Assembly: GCA_025201345.1 (NCBI GenBank)
Contig: JAIXMG010000023.1
Location: forward strand, 62,001-126,000
Length of the DNA: 64,000 bases
From: Thamnidium elegans
Lineage: Eukaryota; Mucoromycota; Mucoromycetes; Mucorales; Mucoraceae
Reading direction: 5' to 3'
Below, piece by piece: positions 35,935 through 48,171 of this stretch. A model generated the notes under the pieces. It was given only the letters and a program-made list of their open reading frames with translations. It was not told the DNA's origin and searched no databases. Each line of letters opens with the position of its first letter. Position 1 is the first letter of the stretch. The translations under genes and the position numbers were made by a program.

Positions 35935-36975
35935 AAAAAACAAAGTTTTTCATTTGTTATTAGAAAGATGTGTAAATAAAAATATGTTTTTAAAGTTCTC
36001 TTTTATTCTGTATAAACAAATAATCCCAAAGATACTTTTTTTTTTTTTTTTTTTTTTTTTACATGTATGCATGCGTAAACTTCCTTAAACTAAATTTAGG
36101 CACTTTACACATTATGACTTTCTAATACTTTAATCCATTACAAGTGTCTTCTTTTATCAGGATGATTGAGTATTGGCGAGAGAACGGAATTCGCATAAGA
36201 ACATCCAACTTGACTTTCCTTAACTAAACCATTAAATTTGTACTTGGGGATAATTTCAAGTAGACTATGGGTTCCTGTTATCATCATGAGTGTTGTAATA
36301 ATCATCTGAAAGCAGCTCATTGATTTTTTTTTGCCGCTTTTGACATTGTGATTATACGATCTTTTGTATGCTGAAAAAGGATGAGTCAATTGATACGCGA
36401 ATTGTTTAAATTTACCTACCTTTAGAATTTTTTTCAATTCGTATTTTGACATCAGTGTGAATCTCTGTCGAATCCATTATACCAGAGATTATTTTTTTTG
36501 ATTTCACGTTGAATAGACAGAACGCATGCTTCATTAAAAACACCTGAAACTAATCGACTTGTTTGACACCACAAGTGCCAATTTAGAGAAATCCTTGCAT
36601 CGACACCACCATATCATAAGGAAATATTTAGACATTTGGTCATATAAAAGGTACTTGCTTGTATATGAATTCATTGTTAAAAAAAAAGGAAAAGAAAAGG
36701 ATGGAATAAATAGGTTAATTTAATCATGATAAAAAAGGGGTTTATTTAACTATGATAAAAAGGATTTATTTAATCGGCATAATATATTTATATTACAATT
36801 TACTTTTGGAGGTGCACTAAAAATGGTGCTGTACCAATTTAACCATAGCAAGAATCATTTGAGTACCAAAAAGAGCAAGTTGTTCTAATTCTACAGAGAC
36901 ACGATGGGGTTAGTAAGGGAAGTTAGAAAAAAAAAAAAAAAAAGAAAAAAAAAAGATGGCAATATTAATATGAAC
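35935..36975. other. Intergenic with decayed lineage-specific gene fragment
   Basis: The minus-strand frame 36452-36138 encodes ESQVGCSYANSVLSPILNHP near its end. This resembles the N-terminal part of an uncharacterised family abundant in Mucorales, and no downstream part is found. The rest is AT-rich with poly-T at 36038-36060. Confidence 0.45.
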
Positions 36976-37324
36976 GACAACCAGTCTCAAAGAAACAGTT
37001 TAAAACTACCACAGAGAGAGGGTCATCTCAGGGTCATTCACTATCAAGCTGAACTAGCAGTCGCTTGAATGTCAAAGACCTTCAACAGGCGAGGCATGGC
37101 CACCTTGCGGCCAAGTTCAACCCATCTTAACATCTTCAAGTCTATAAGCAGTATTGGTAGAAATGACAACCAGTGCCAGAGAAACTTTCGATAAAAAAAA
37201 ACAGCCGCAAAGGGAGGGTTTTGTCGGCGCAAGGATAGCGCCCAAGTCATTAACTAACAAGCTAAACTAGCTGTACATTTCGTCTATCAACCTGTACGCA
37301 TGGTCATCTTGCGACCTAGTTCAG
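36976..37324. repeat. Two diverged units of the CACCTTGCGGCCAAGTT dispersed repeat
   Basis: Units at 36976-37118 and 37165-37324 both start GACAACCAG and end with CTTGCGGCCAAGTTC or CTTGCGACCTAGTTC. They also share a TCAACCTG/TCAACAGG-type segment and GCTAAACTAGC/GCTGAACTAGC with the units at 7.2-7.6 kb. Confidence 0.7.
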
Positions 37325-37592
37325 TCTTACAAAGATGTTGAGAATCAATGAGAAATGAAAAAAAAAAAAAGTTTTTTACGCGTCCTTTATACGATGTGTT
37401 ACGACTGCCATAATTTTCAAAATATTCCGCCAAATTTACTGAAAAATCCAGTAGTTGGTTTAACCTCCATGAACTGGTCATGTGTTCCCTCAGAATTATT
37501 CCCCACACACGGTATTCTTTTCCTCTCTCTTTCTTTCTTTTTCCCCCTCTTCTCTTTCTTTTTATTGTATTAATTTTTTATAAAATAAAAAA

Positions 37593-37782
37593 ATGTCTCA
37601 AGCAGCAACAGGTACAAGTTCTAGCGGTGGACCTGACTTAGTCGCTTACCAAAACTATTTTTCTTTTACGCCCTTGAATAACGATGCTGAAAAAAGAAAG
37701 ATATTAGTACAAACATGTACTCATTGTCAAAAGGTAAACTATTTTATCACTAATTTCAATGATTTAAACAATTTTAACTAAC

Positions 37783-37818
<36 letters not shown>

Positions 37819-38176
37819 TAGGCTCATTTAACTTGCGATGGAGGTAAAAGATATTTTATAATCTTGCTTTCTATTTATTATATTTCTCACGTTCTCTTTT
37901 TGTAAAATTTAATAATAGCTCGTCCTTGTCAAGGCTGTGTAAAGCGTGATTTAGCAACCACTTGTTCTGATATAATACGTAAAAAGACTAAACCAAACAC
38001 AACAACAACTGAAGATTGTAATTTATTATTCTTTGAAATTTATTACATACACACGCAAATTTACTAATATTACATTTATAGTATTTTCACCAACAACAAG
38101 TGTTCCATTTACACCAGCAGATCAAACTATTGGTAACCTATTTTTTTTTTTTATGTGTGTAAACAAATATGACTAA

Positions 38177-38215
<39 letters not shown>

Positions 38216-38569
38216 GCTTCAAATTATATTGATACATCCCAATTGTTTAATTTCTCTTTAACTGATTTTGGATTTGGCTCAGAAACTACAGGTCTTGAAT
38301 ACGGTATACTTGGAAATATGTTGGTGGATGTACCAAACGATAAATCGTCATCCTTTCAAGCGCTTTCGGCTTTATTTCCTTTTAATAGTAACTCTCCATC
38401 AAGCCCTTTGCCACAACAACAAATAAATCATCAACAGTCGCAAATTCAACTTGATTTGCAACAACAATTACAGAATCAACCACAAAGTCAGCAACAACAA
38501 CAAGATCGACAAAATCAACAGTTGCTACTTCAGCAACATCATCAGCAACAACATCATCAGCAACATCAT

Positions 38570-38637
<68 letters not shown>

Positions 38638-39656
38638 ACAACAGCAACAACAGCAGCAGCAGCAACAACAACATCATCAACAGCAACAACAGCAACAGCA
38701 GCAACAGCAGCAACAACAGCAACAACAGAAAATTCCACAGCAGCCACGCCAACAACAAAAACAAAAGCAAAATCAAAGTAAATTAGCAGAATTTTCCCCA
38801 CCACTACATTTGGCCACAAAACGTGATAGCACATGTTCCACCTCTAGCAATACAAGCACAATGACGAAATCGACAATAAGTACCAGTCGAAGAAAAGGAA
38901 ATAGCGGAAATACACCAGAAGCTGTTTATAACAGTGTCAAAAGACCATTTAATTATGCCGAAGGATTTCACTACCTGATTCAATACGCAACCAGGTAAAA
39001 AACGCTTTTTTTTTTATAAAAAAAAACCTGCTAATATATAATGATAATAGAATGTGTAGAGAAGATTTAATGCGTATTAGTAAAGCATTATCATTATTCA
39101 GACCTTCGTTTTTATCACTTATTATGAATTTAACAGAAGAAGATTTAGTGTTTATGGAAAGATGTGTGCAACGGACTTTATTAGAATACGAAAAGCTAAT
39201 TAGTTTTTCAGGGACGCCAACAGTTGTTTGGAGAAGAACGGGAGAAGTTTGTTTGGTCGGTAAAGAGTTTTCGCTATTAACGCAGTGGACAAGAGATATG
39301 TTGTTGAATAAAAAGACATATATATACGAGGTAATGACAATATGTAAAAGCGATCTCCATGGTTATTAATTTTTTTTTATTATTATTTATTAGTTGATGG
39401 AAAATCAATCTGCTGTTGAGTATTGGGAAAAATTCTCACTGCATGCATATGATAATACAGATAAAGCCTGCAGTTATTCTTGTATTTTACTTACACCGCA
39501 ACATAAACCAGTGCCTTGTACATTTTGCTTTACGATTAAGCGAGATATATTCGATTTACCCAGTGTCATTATTGGCAATGTAAGTAGTTTATATATAACT
39601 TTGAAAACATGATCATTTAACTATTTTGTTTATAGTTTTTACCCATTTTAAGTTAG
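37593..39656 (+). CDS. ERT1: ERT1/AcuK-like Zn2Cys6-PAS regulator of gluconeogenesis
   Basis: Eight exons (37593-37733, 37822-37843, 37919-38017, 38082-38132, 38214-38994, 39051-39330, 39394-39579, 39636-39656) yield 526 residues. The binuclear zinc cluster has C42, C45, C52, C58, C61 and C70 (CTHCQKAHLTC, then RPCQGCVKRDLATTC) and is split over three exons, one of only 22 nt. A polyglutamine/His region of about 100 residues (38520-38740) follows. The C-terminus is a PAS-like domain (TPTVVWRRTGEVCLVGKEF, then ELMENQSAVEYWEKF). This order matches fungal ERT1/AcuK, activators of PEPCK and other gluconeogenic genes on non-fermentable carbon. PEPCK lies in the same window. Confidence 0.9.
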
Positions 39657-39970
39657 CAATTTTAAATTATATTTTTTTTTTTTTTGCTTTCTTTACACTT
39701 TTTTTTTTTATTATTATTACCCTCACTTTTTTCTTCTTGCCATATATACTTTCTTTTTTTTTTTTTTTTCCTCTTTCTCACACCAGCATTATATATCCCC
39801 TCTCTTACCTCAAATAGCCTATTCGTATAACAATAGCAAAGAAAAAAAAAGGAAAAAAAAAAATAACTATTGTTTTACATACAACACAAATAATCCTTCT
39901 TTTTTTTTATTTATTTATTTTAATAATTTACATAAAGGTACACAAAAAAAAAATGTCTTTTTTGTTACGT

Positions 39971-40482
39971 TCAGGTACAGCCCCTATAACCCCGAATACA
40001 CCATTCAATTGGTATAACACCTACACTTGGATGAGCCAAGTCATTAAATACTTGAGGTGTCATATCTAAAGAACCTTCAGCACACCCAGGACAGCAATCA
40101 GTTACAGTACATACAGTACTTTTCCCACCTGATTTAACTCTTAATTGAAGAAAGCACCAAGGACTCTTTTTTGATGATTGACCATACTGTTTAATATTCT
40201 AAAAAGAATGTAAATTTTTTTTTTTATGCATTTTTTTGTTTGTTTTTTTTTTACCATGGCACATATTCTACTGTGGTCATTAGCGACAGGACCACATGAG
40301 CCAATTGCTCCACCTTCTGTTACTGGATGGAAAAAAGTACCTTTGCCTCGAAATATATTTGACAAGATATCGACTACGCCTCGTGTTTGCAGTTCTTGAA
40401 CAGGTAAACTTTCAACAAATGAGAAATGAATTAAGTTTACGAGAAGAAATAGAAATAAAAGATGTTTTGAAAAAGTCCCCAT
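39971..40482 (-). CDS. Secreted RlpA-like double-psi beta-barrel protein
   Basis: Exons 40482-40255 and 40198-39971 code 151 residues. Residues 1-25 are a signal peptide (LLFLFLLVNLIHFSFVES). The mature part has the DPBB/expansin-like pattern: GKGTFFHPVTEGGAIGSCG, then KSTVCTVTDCCPGC and GSLDMTPQVFNDLA. It is Cys-rich, so disulfides are likely. Family members are small secreted or cell-wall proteins, some acting on walls or as inhibitors. No catalytic claim is made. The next gene on the same strand is a paralogue. Confidence 0.85.
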
Positions 40483-41347
40483 AGTATATATTTTGATTTT
40501 TGGTATATAAAAGAAAAATAAAGTAAATAAATTGTCTCTTTTTATATGATACCAATATATATATTGAATAATTCATTTATATATATATATATTTGTATAT
40601 AAATCGAGTTGTATGAAGTTGTATATTGAAATATAAATATATACCTTTTTTTTTTTTTTAATTCAAGATTATTAATTCAGGGGAATTTTTGCCACTCTTT
40701 TTATTACAATAAAAGAGTTTTGACATATTTGAAATACACATACTATGCAAAAGAGAACTAGTCTATATTTATTGTTATACACATTAACAATCTTACGTAT
40801 AATTCCTCATATGCTAGTACTACGGTGTACAGGAAACACCTTATATACAGTATTTTTTCCTTCTTTTTTCCTTCTTTTTACCTTCTTTTTACCTTCTTTT
40901 TACCTTCTTTTTACCTTTTTTTTTATTCTCCTATACTCGATCAAAAAAAAAACCCCCCTATTTTTTTACCCACGTTCAATAAATATTATTTCGGGTCTCG
41001 GTAGTCACTATAATTTAACATTCTGCAATTATTAGTTTTAGCAAAACAGTTATATGATCATATAAAGGAGAAAACCACGCCAAACTATTTCCCAATGTAG
41101 GATTTTATAAATTACATATTTGGTATTTTTATAAATAACAATTGCGCTATTTTATATATAATCAATTAATAAATGTATTTTATTATTTTACTAATATTAT
41201 AAATTGTGATTTTATAAATAATTCATATAATAATGTAAATTCTTCAATTAATCTTTATTGTTTTTTATATGCGTACAAGGAGGGCAGTTTTCATTATATA
41301 AAGCAAATCAATTGCTTCTATGTCATCAAGCCAAAAATATATAATAA
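40483..41347. other. Spacer between the two RlpA-like genes
   Basis: AT-rich, with a TTTTTACCTTC-type tandem repeat at about 40857-40920 and (TA)n stretches. No gene seen. Confidence 0.5.
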
Positions 41348-41761
41348 TTAAATAAATTCCCAAGTAATAGGAAGGACACCAATAGTAAGAGGTCCTAATT
41401 TGTTAAATACGGGTTGAGTCAAATCTAGATCTCCATGACCGCATTCTGGGCAAGCGTCGTTCACTAACGCTTTTACCGTAACACCTTTATAACTAATCCG
41501 AACAGATTTTCCACAATGCTGACTTTTTCTACTCATGTTACCGTACTGGACTGCGTTCAACGCAACCACCAGATCGTCATCTTCTTCTCTAGGACCGCAT
41601 GCGCCTAAGGATCCACCTTCTTTTGACGGAATAAACCATGTAGCTCTTCCACTGTATCTGCCAGAACTCTTTCGATTGTGTATTAAAGGCAGTCCTACTT
41701 TCCTTGATTCTACAAGATGGAAAATAGAGATTGTAATAAAAAGAAGGTGCCAAATTTGCAT
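41348..41761 (-). CDS. Secreted RlpA-like double-psi beta-barrel protein (paralogue)
   Basis: Single exon, 137 residues. An N-terminal signal peptide (IWHLLFITISIFHLVES) is followed by SGRATWFIPSKEGGSLGACG and VNDACPECGHGDLDLTQPVF, the same DPBB landmarks as the upstream neighbour but without the intron. The mature protein conserves the paired Cys motifs (GACG, HCGKSV, ACPECG). Probably a tandem duplicate, by its adjacency and shared strand. Confidence 0.85.
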   Translation of the reverse strand: MQIWHLLFITISIFHLVESRKVGLPLIHNRKSSGRYSGRATWFIPSKEGGSLGACGPREEDDDLVVALNAVQYGNMSRKSQHCGKSVRISYKGVTVKALVNDACPECGHGDLDLTQPVFNKLGPLTIGVLPITWEFI

Positions 41762-43430
41762 GATTTTTTTTTTTTTTTTTTTTTTTTTAAATAAAAAGGT
41801 GAAATAAATAAAAATAAAAATTGTATACTTTTTTTTTATATATATATAGTGGAAGCTTTCTTACTAAACTGAAAATAAGTTTTCAAAACAACATTTGGAA
41901 TGTTTTTGGAGTATTGTTATTTTATTTATTTATTTCATTGTATAGAGTCGAACCTAATTTAGTGTTTGATAGAATGGAATACAGAAAAAGGAGAAGCACC
42001 CGGGGAGGTTCCGTTTTTTATTGTTTGCAAGCAGTAGAATGACTACAATCAATCTGCGTAACAGGGGAGATAAGGCAAGAAGTGCCAGTCTGTATATACA
42101 ACAATAAAATGTGTTGCACACAAATAAAAAATGTGATTGTAAAAAAAAAGAAAAGAAAAACCGCGAGATTTGACAATCTAATGTACAATGTCAGTAGGTA
42201 TTTTAAAAATTGGTATTTTGGTTATAATAAGTATATGCATTCGGCAGAGAAACCGGGTTCTCCGGTTTAAGAAAATATATATTTTCCAAGGGGGAGCAAT
42301 TTTACTTTTAGACAAACCGCACGCCTCCTCTCTTTGGATTACATACGACATCGCGCGCCTGATGTATATCTGCTAGAATTCATAGTCTTCCAAAAGAAGG
42401 GGGGAGGGAGACGGGATAAGCTAGTTTAGTGGAAGAAGTAGGAGGGAAGGTTTTTCCCGTAGAATACAGTACACACATATTTTGAAGGGTGATCGTTTAC
42501 ATCATTTACGCAAAAGAGAGTGGTACTGATCATCCAACTTGGTGTTTATATGTTTCATTACGATACTACGTAATAGAAAAAATTAAGCTATTTATTTGCA
42601 GCAACAGCAGCAATAGCAGCAGCAGCGGGTGTATGGAGGGAGGGATTTTTTTTTTTTTTAAATAAATAAAAAGAATGTACATATATATTTTTTTTTTGCG
42701 TCCATGTTACATCATATCTAAAAAAGATATGTAGATAAATTAAATTCTATGTCAAACGTTGAACGTGTATCAGGTTTGGGGACTGTAAAGATAACTTTAA
42801 ATGTTAGTCATTCTTTATGCACGATAAAAAAATAATCGTACAGTCATGTAAATCAATTTGTTGTTGTGATATAACTATACAAAAAAGATTATAAAAATGT
42901 GACTATATTATTGCATTGATCACGGTACTTTAAAAAAATGCAAAAAAAAAAAAAAAAAAAAAAAAAAAGAGTACTTTATCAGGCAAGAAAATATATATAC
43001 AAGTTATTTTAGTAATAACATGCTACCATATTAAATTTAAAAGACCTCAATTTTTATTGTCATGATAAATCATTACATTACGTTATAAATTGATCAGGCT
43101 GAATCGACTCTCTTTTATTGGATGATTTAGATTAAAGTATTTTCGATTCATTGCGGAACACTAGTTAAATACACAATAACAAGCCTTTTTAAAGAAAAGA
43201 GATTTATTTTTCCCACATGTTAATTGCATGATAACAAAAACCTTATTCTGTTGTACAACAGATGTAATTGAACAAATCATAAAAAGAAACTCGATAAAAA
43301 AAAACCAGTATTTCCAAGTCCGTTAAAATGACGCTGGGAAAATGATAAATATTACTATTACAAGTTTGGGCTGAAAAAGAAAACATCAAAATATACATCT
43401 TTTTTTTTTCGTACTGACGTATTTCATTTG
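41762..43430. other. Gene-poor AT-rich region
   Basis: No coding sequence recognised. Includes a CAGCAGCAA-type microsatellite at 42598-42626 and a 25-28 base A-run near 42943-42968. Confidence 0.5.
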
Positions 43431-43893
43431 CAAATCGACGATACTAATAAATGAGCTAAACTATTTCATTCACGTACTTGGACAAAAACACAGTTAAAGA
43501 GGGCGTTGAAATTAAAGTAATTTTACACGCAAAAGCTATTTGGGCGATCCTTCTTTTAACTATATAAAAAATATCAGCTTACCCGGTTTAGGTATACCTT
43601 TTCAAAATAATTAATAAAGAAGAACCTGTTTAATTCAACACAACCAACATCAGGACGTTTATTATAGTTATCCAATTCAGTGCGGTTTAACCTAATTATT
43701 AAATGAAGACGCATCATCTTTAAGTCTCGTCAAATCCATTACAATATAAATATATTTTACCAGACCAACAATTTGTCATGCCCAGGCTCATGTAATAAAG
43801 AACTAAAAACAGGATCGCTGTAGTTGACTATTAAGTCTTGCTCTTCTACAATGTGCCCTATAATTTCTTCGTTCAGCAGCTTATTCACACTAG
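43431..43893 (-). pseudogene. Decayed member of a Mucorales-specific uncharacterised family
   Basis: On the minus strand, 43889-43762 reads NEEIIGHIVEEQDLIVNYSDPVFSSLLHEP and then a Trp. If the GTAAAATA...ATAATTAG segment is removed as an intron, it continues WLNRTELDNYNKRPDVGCVELN, the characteristic W-x(n)-RPD block of this expanded family. Further on, RRIAQIAFACKITL fits its next conserved helix. No start codon or full-length frame could be assembled, so I treat it as a fragment. An additional intron-rich live gene is not excluded. Confidence 0.5.
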
Positions 43894-45826
43894 AAATTAA
43901 AATTTATTGCTTGAGCTAGTAGCAGATTACATCTTCTGAAATTAGGTACTGCGAACAGATTGAACAGGACATCAATTATCCTTCTATCAGGCTTAGTGAC
44001 TTTTTTTTTTGTAGAAGTCGAATAGTTGATTTACTTACTTTTTGGATATATCTGACATTGAGCAATACTTTGAAGTGGAGCGATTTTTTTTTTAAAATGC
44101 ATAAAATGACGGCAAGCAGATTTTACATTTCGGTTTCTTTTTTTTCTACCTTATTTCCAATATTGGTCTTCAGTTAAGAGTACTTATACCATCACTTTTT
44201 AAATGTGAAATAAAATCAATATAAGATATGTAGCCGTACTTTAGTTCATTTGAAATATTGCTTGTTCACCATATTCGTATAATTGTATTTAGACTCGTAT
44301 TAGGGTCACTCATAAGTAAATAGTAGATTGTAGAGCGGTTTCCAAACTTCAATGTTTGGCAGCTATGGTATTCTGTAAACAAGTTTGTGTCTCAAATCGT
44401 CATTTTTTTTGTCTTGTTTCATGGATTTTTTTTTCATACCGTATATCATTACAGCTGTATTAAATATAATAGGAATATTCTCTTCATCTTTCTTACTATT
44501 TGTCCGAGACATTTTATTCAGCTATATCAATACAAGCGGATTGTTTCATATGTTAGATAAAACAGTGGGTATCGGTCACTGCCCATTAGATCCATACTAT
44601 GAGGGAAACATAGAGGAATCAATATATTAAACCAAAGTAAAAACATACTCAAAATAATGAAGAAATTATCTGTTCAAAGATTCACTATCCCCATGTATAC
44701 TATATTATCATATTCATTCTACTACTTGGGAATGATTTCGATTCGTGTTTTTTCTTAATACAAATCTTGAAGGATTTTTAGCAAATACGTTTACAATTTC
44801 CAAGTCGTATTCAGATTATACGTATAGTGGGGAAGCTAGCTTAATTTTTAAGTATTTACCAAGTTCCAGTTGTTGTTCCAAACATTTAAAAGTATAGTAT
44901 TGGAATTAAGGGTCAATGTCTAGGTGGGCAATGATTTTACTGCTTAAAAAAATCAATAACATCATAGATTAAACATGCTAAAAAAAGAATATTTTGTCAT
45001 ATTTACCTCGTTTCCCCTGGTAAAAAATTCTTGTACACATGTATATTTTTTTTAAAACTGAGAAAGAGCGAATATGTCACAAATTAAATTTTCCTTTTGG
45101 AGCGGAACAGTAAAAAAACTATAATATTAAAAAAAAAAAAAAAAAAAAAAAAAGTAGTAAAATAGTATAGATTGCATAGTTTGGGTAGGATACTTTGTTT
45201 AGTTAAAAAGAAAAAAAAAAAAAAAAAGGGCACAGACCACATTCGATTTTTACTTTTTTTCCCCCCCAAAAAAAAGAGATGGGCGGAAGAAGATATAACT
45301 GAGAATCAAATAAAGTAATTTGAAACTGGGAGAGCACTTCTTTTCATCAAAGAAGAAACAGTCTTACCAAAAGGAAAAAAAGAGAAAAAAAAAAACGTCA
45401 TAGATATCGTCACAATTGATAACGAAAATCCATAAATAATCGTTTCATCTCTCCCTATTGGATACGATCACAAACGAAAAAAGGACAGCAGGTTTTATAT
45501 GAGTGAAAATAATTTTATACTAACTTGTTATGGAAACGCATACCACTTTTTATGACGTTATGCAAAACTTATTTTAGGGCTCCGTATTTTCTAAAAACAG
45601 TAAAGTCTGCTTTTGCAAAAGCAAGCAGCAACAGCAGCAACAGCAGGTAACCACGCAAAATTTTTTGTCTGGTTATTTTTTTTTTAAGGTACAGCTGTTG
45701 CTGTGTGATATGTGATGAAAGGGTGAAATATTTTTTTAATTTCTATTTTTTTCTTTTTTCTTTTTTTTTCCTAACTTTTTTTTTTTTTTTCCCTCTTTTT
45801 TTTTAAAAAATAAAATACTTATATCA
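43894..45826. other. AT-rich intergenic region upstream of the CON7-like gene
   Basis: No supported gene. A frame ending at 44630 (GIGHCPLDPYYEGNIEESIY at its C-terminus) has fairly normal composition but no ATG start and no recognised family. A CAGCAACAGCAG microsatellite lies at 45627-45643, 180 bp before the next gene. Confidence 0.45.
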
Positions 45827-46903
45827 ATGACACAATCTACAGAAAACGCAGGATACTTTAACTCAAATCATCATTCAGTTAATAAACCAAAACCAGCGGT
45901 ACCATCAAAGAGCGGATTATTAAATCGAAGACAACAACAACAATCAAACTACCTTCCTCAATTAGAATTACCTTCTCTTCCTCCACTCTCTCAAATATTA
46001 ACTGCAGAAAAAGCGAAAAAAGACAAAGAAAACATAGATAAGGAAGAAACCAATGGTGTCATTACTTCGGCTACTGTTGCTGCTGCAGTAGCTGCTGGTA
46101 TTATGCCCGAATTAACTTATACAACTGTCCCTGTTACTCAACCCATTTACTATAACAACACCGATTTTAATAATACAACCACAACCTATGCAACCAATGG
46201 TACCATGTCTCAGTTAATGGATCCTGTTCCACCCAACAACACCACTAATAATTTCACAACAACAAATACTATTAATACCATGATGCCGTTAGATTCGATC
46301 TATAACTTACAACCGGAAATACATCCTAATACCAATACTAATATTATGGTATCTGCTCCCAACAACTATATCAAATACAATGACTTACCTCCACATGATC
46401 AAGCTTCTGGTGGTCGTCAACGTCAATTATCTAGCAGCAGTACCAGTTCTACAGAAAAGATTTATTCCTTTGTTGCTATTCCTGGTACAAATCAAAAAAA
46501 GAGACCTCGTAGAAGATTTGATGAAATCGAAAGACTCTATCATTGTAATTGGGCTGAATGTACTAAAGCTTATGGGACATTAAATCATTTAAACGCACAC
46601 GTTAGTATGCAAAAACATGTAAGTAAAATATATATATATATATATTATATTTCTTTTTCTAACAAACTAATCTATCAAAATTTCCAGGGTTCTAAAAGAC
46701 ATCCTTCAGAATTTAAAGAAATGAGAAAGGAATGGCGTAGACAAAAGAAAGAAAGAGAGGCACGTAAGAAGGCAAACGAAGACGTAATGAATAACCAACA
46801 ACATATGATCAGTGATAATGCTATCAATAGCAACTCTTACAATAACTTTCAACCATATGGTCAATTACCACCTGGTACAATGTCATTAAACGGCTTTTAT
46901 TAG
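45827..46903 (+). CDS. CON7-like C2H2 transcription factor
   Basis: Exons 45827-46618 and 46688-46903 code 335 residues. The N-terminal two thirds are Asn/Thr/Pro-rich. A single C2H2 finger (C240, C245, H258, H264) sits in YHCNWAECTKAYGTLNHLN, followed by GSKRHPSEFKEMRKEWRRQ and a basic helix. KAYGTLNHLNAHV...M plus the EF+E(I/M)RKEW tail is the hallmark of the fungal Con7 family, which in plant pathogens controls cell-wall and morphogenesis genes. The intron falls exactly after the last zinc-binding His. Nuclear location is inferred from basic clusters (KKRPRRR). Confidence 0.87.
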   Translation: MTQSTENAGYFNSNHHSVNKPKPAVPSKSGLLNRRQQQQSNYLPQLELPSLPPLSQILTAEKAKKDKENIDKEETNGVITSATVAAAVAAGIMPELTYTTVPVTQPIYYNNTDFNNTTTTYATNGTMSQLMDPVPPNNTTNNFTTTNTINTMMPLDSIYNLQPEIHPNTNTNIMVSAPNNYIKYNDLPPHDQASGGRQRQLSSSSTSSTEKIYSFVAIPGTNQKKRPRRRFDEIERLYHCNWAECTKAYGTLNHLNAHVSMQKHVSKIYIYIYYISFSNKLIYQNFQGSKRHPSEFKEMRKEWRRQKKEREARKKANEDVMNNQQHMISDNAINSNSYNNFQPYGQLPPGTMSLNGFY

Positions 46904-48170
46904 GTCTTTATATATATATATATATATCTTCTTTTCTGTACAGAACTTTTCTCTTTTTTTTTTTTTTTTTTTCTAAAAAAAAAATATGCACAAAAAAAAA
47001 AAAAAACTTTCCCTTTTTACATGATTTAGTTCTATGCTTCTACATACAACCCACCCACACATACACACACACACTCACATGCACACTAAAATATATACTG
47101 TACATTTTTTTCCATACTCTTCTTCTCTTTTTTTTATACATATAAACCATTTGCCAAATACGATGTCTCAAAATATTTTTTTTTAAAAGTATCGCACTTT
47201 TAAAAAAAAACCTCCCCAATGAATCACACACAGTTTTGGTTGTTTCTTTTAAAAAGTCGCGGTGAGGGAGGGATTAAAAAAAGACTGTTGCAAATCTCTT
47301 TACGTTAAATGTAAGACTAAATGTCAAATACCTTCATATCGAATTGTCTGGACGAACATCTTTTCGTTATTCAAAGAACCGCGCTTTTCCCATAAGAGCA
47401 AGTAATGCTTCGCTAAAATTAAACCTGGTTAAAAGATACGACCGATCACCTTAAAAGATCCTGATCGAAACTAATTTGAAAATCATTTGTTGCAGCAAAA
47501 CAAAAAGTTATTTTGAAGCATATATCGAGCAATTTGATAAAACTAGTGATGCTCTGAAAAACTTGCAAACCAAATTTCTAGTCACATTTAAAAATAAGCA
47601 TCCAAGTAGCAGGTATAAAATCAGACATAGAAGAAGAGTATGACTATTGAGATACAGGTCCAATAAGTCGTCAACATTCAAACATGCTACGTCTCTGTTA
47701 CTCTTTTAAAATCTGGTGGTAAAAAGGCGACTTTTTTGAAGACCTCTTTCATATGATAGTAGGTTGTGATCAAAAATGGAACTACTGGTCTGATATAGTC
47801 AAGTAGCTAGAGTTGCAAAACTGGTTTCCTAACAAGCTCTCTGTCTGGACTGCTTTGACATGCCTATCAAGTACGACAACTCCATCCCGTTCAAACAAGA
47901 TGAAGTCACTACCTACTGACATACTTAAAATGGTGCGAACTGCTTTCTCCTCCCTTTAGAAATACCACTGGCATTGTGTTATTCATGAGAAACTCTAGTC
48001 TAACATAACCATTTATCAGATTTTTCAAGATCATAATAATGCTATCAATAATTTTAAATCTAACTTTTTAATCCTAGTTTATCTAAATCTTTTTTTTTTC
48101 TCATTCAATCAATCAATAAATTTTACACTTAAAATACAAAAAAAATCATTCCTCTTCTCTTTATTTTCAA
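46904..48170. other. Intergenic with decayed coding fragment
   Basis: 47510-47610 (+) reads EAYIEQFDKTSDALKNLQTK, a diverged relative of the protein encoded in the foldback at 48231-49068. The surrounding frames are closed. The 3' region of the CON7-like gene has poly-T/A tracts. Confidence 0.5.
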
Positions 48171-48171
48171 A

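Noticed and set aside
38382..38834. Val/Ala- and Leu-rich frames opposite the ERT1-like polyglutamine region
   Set aside because: Complement of a CAA/CAG/CAT repeat, with no independent signal.
44385..44630. 81-codon frame with hydrophobic N-terminus
   Set aside because: No ATG start, no family recognised, and located in AT-rich DNA with no splice partners.
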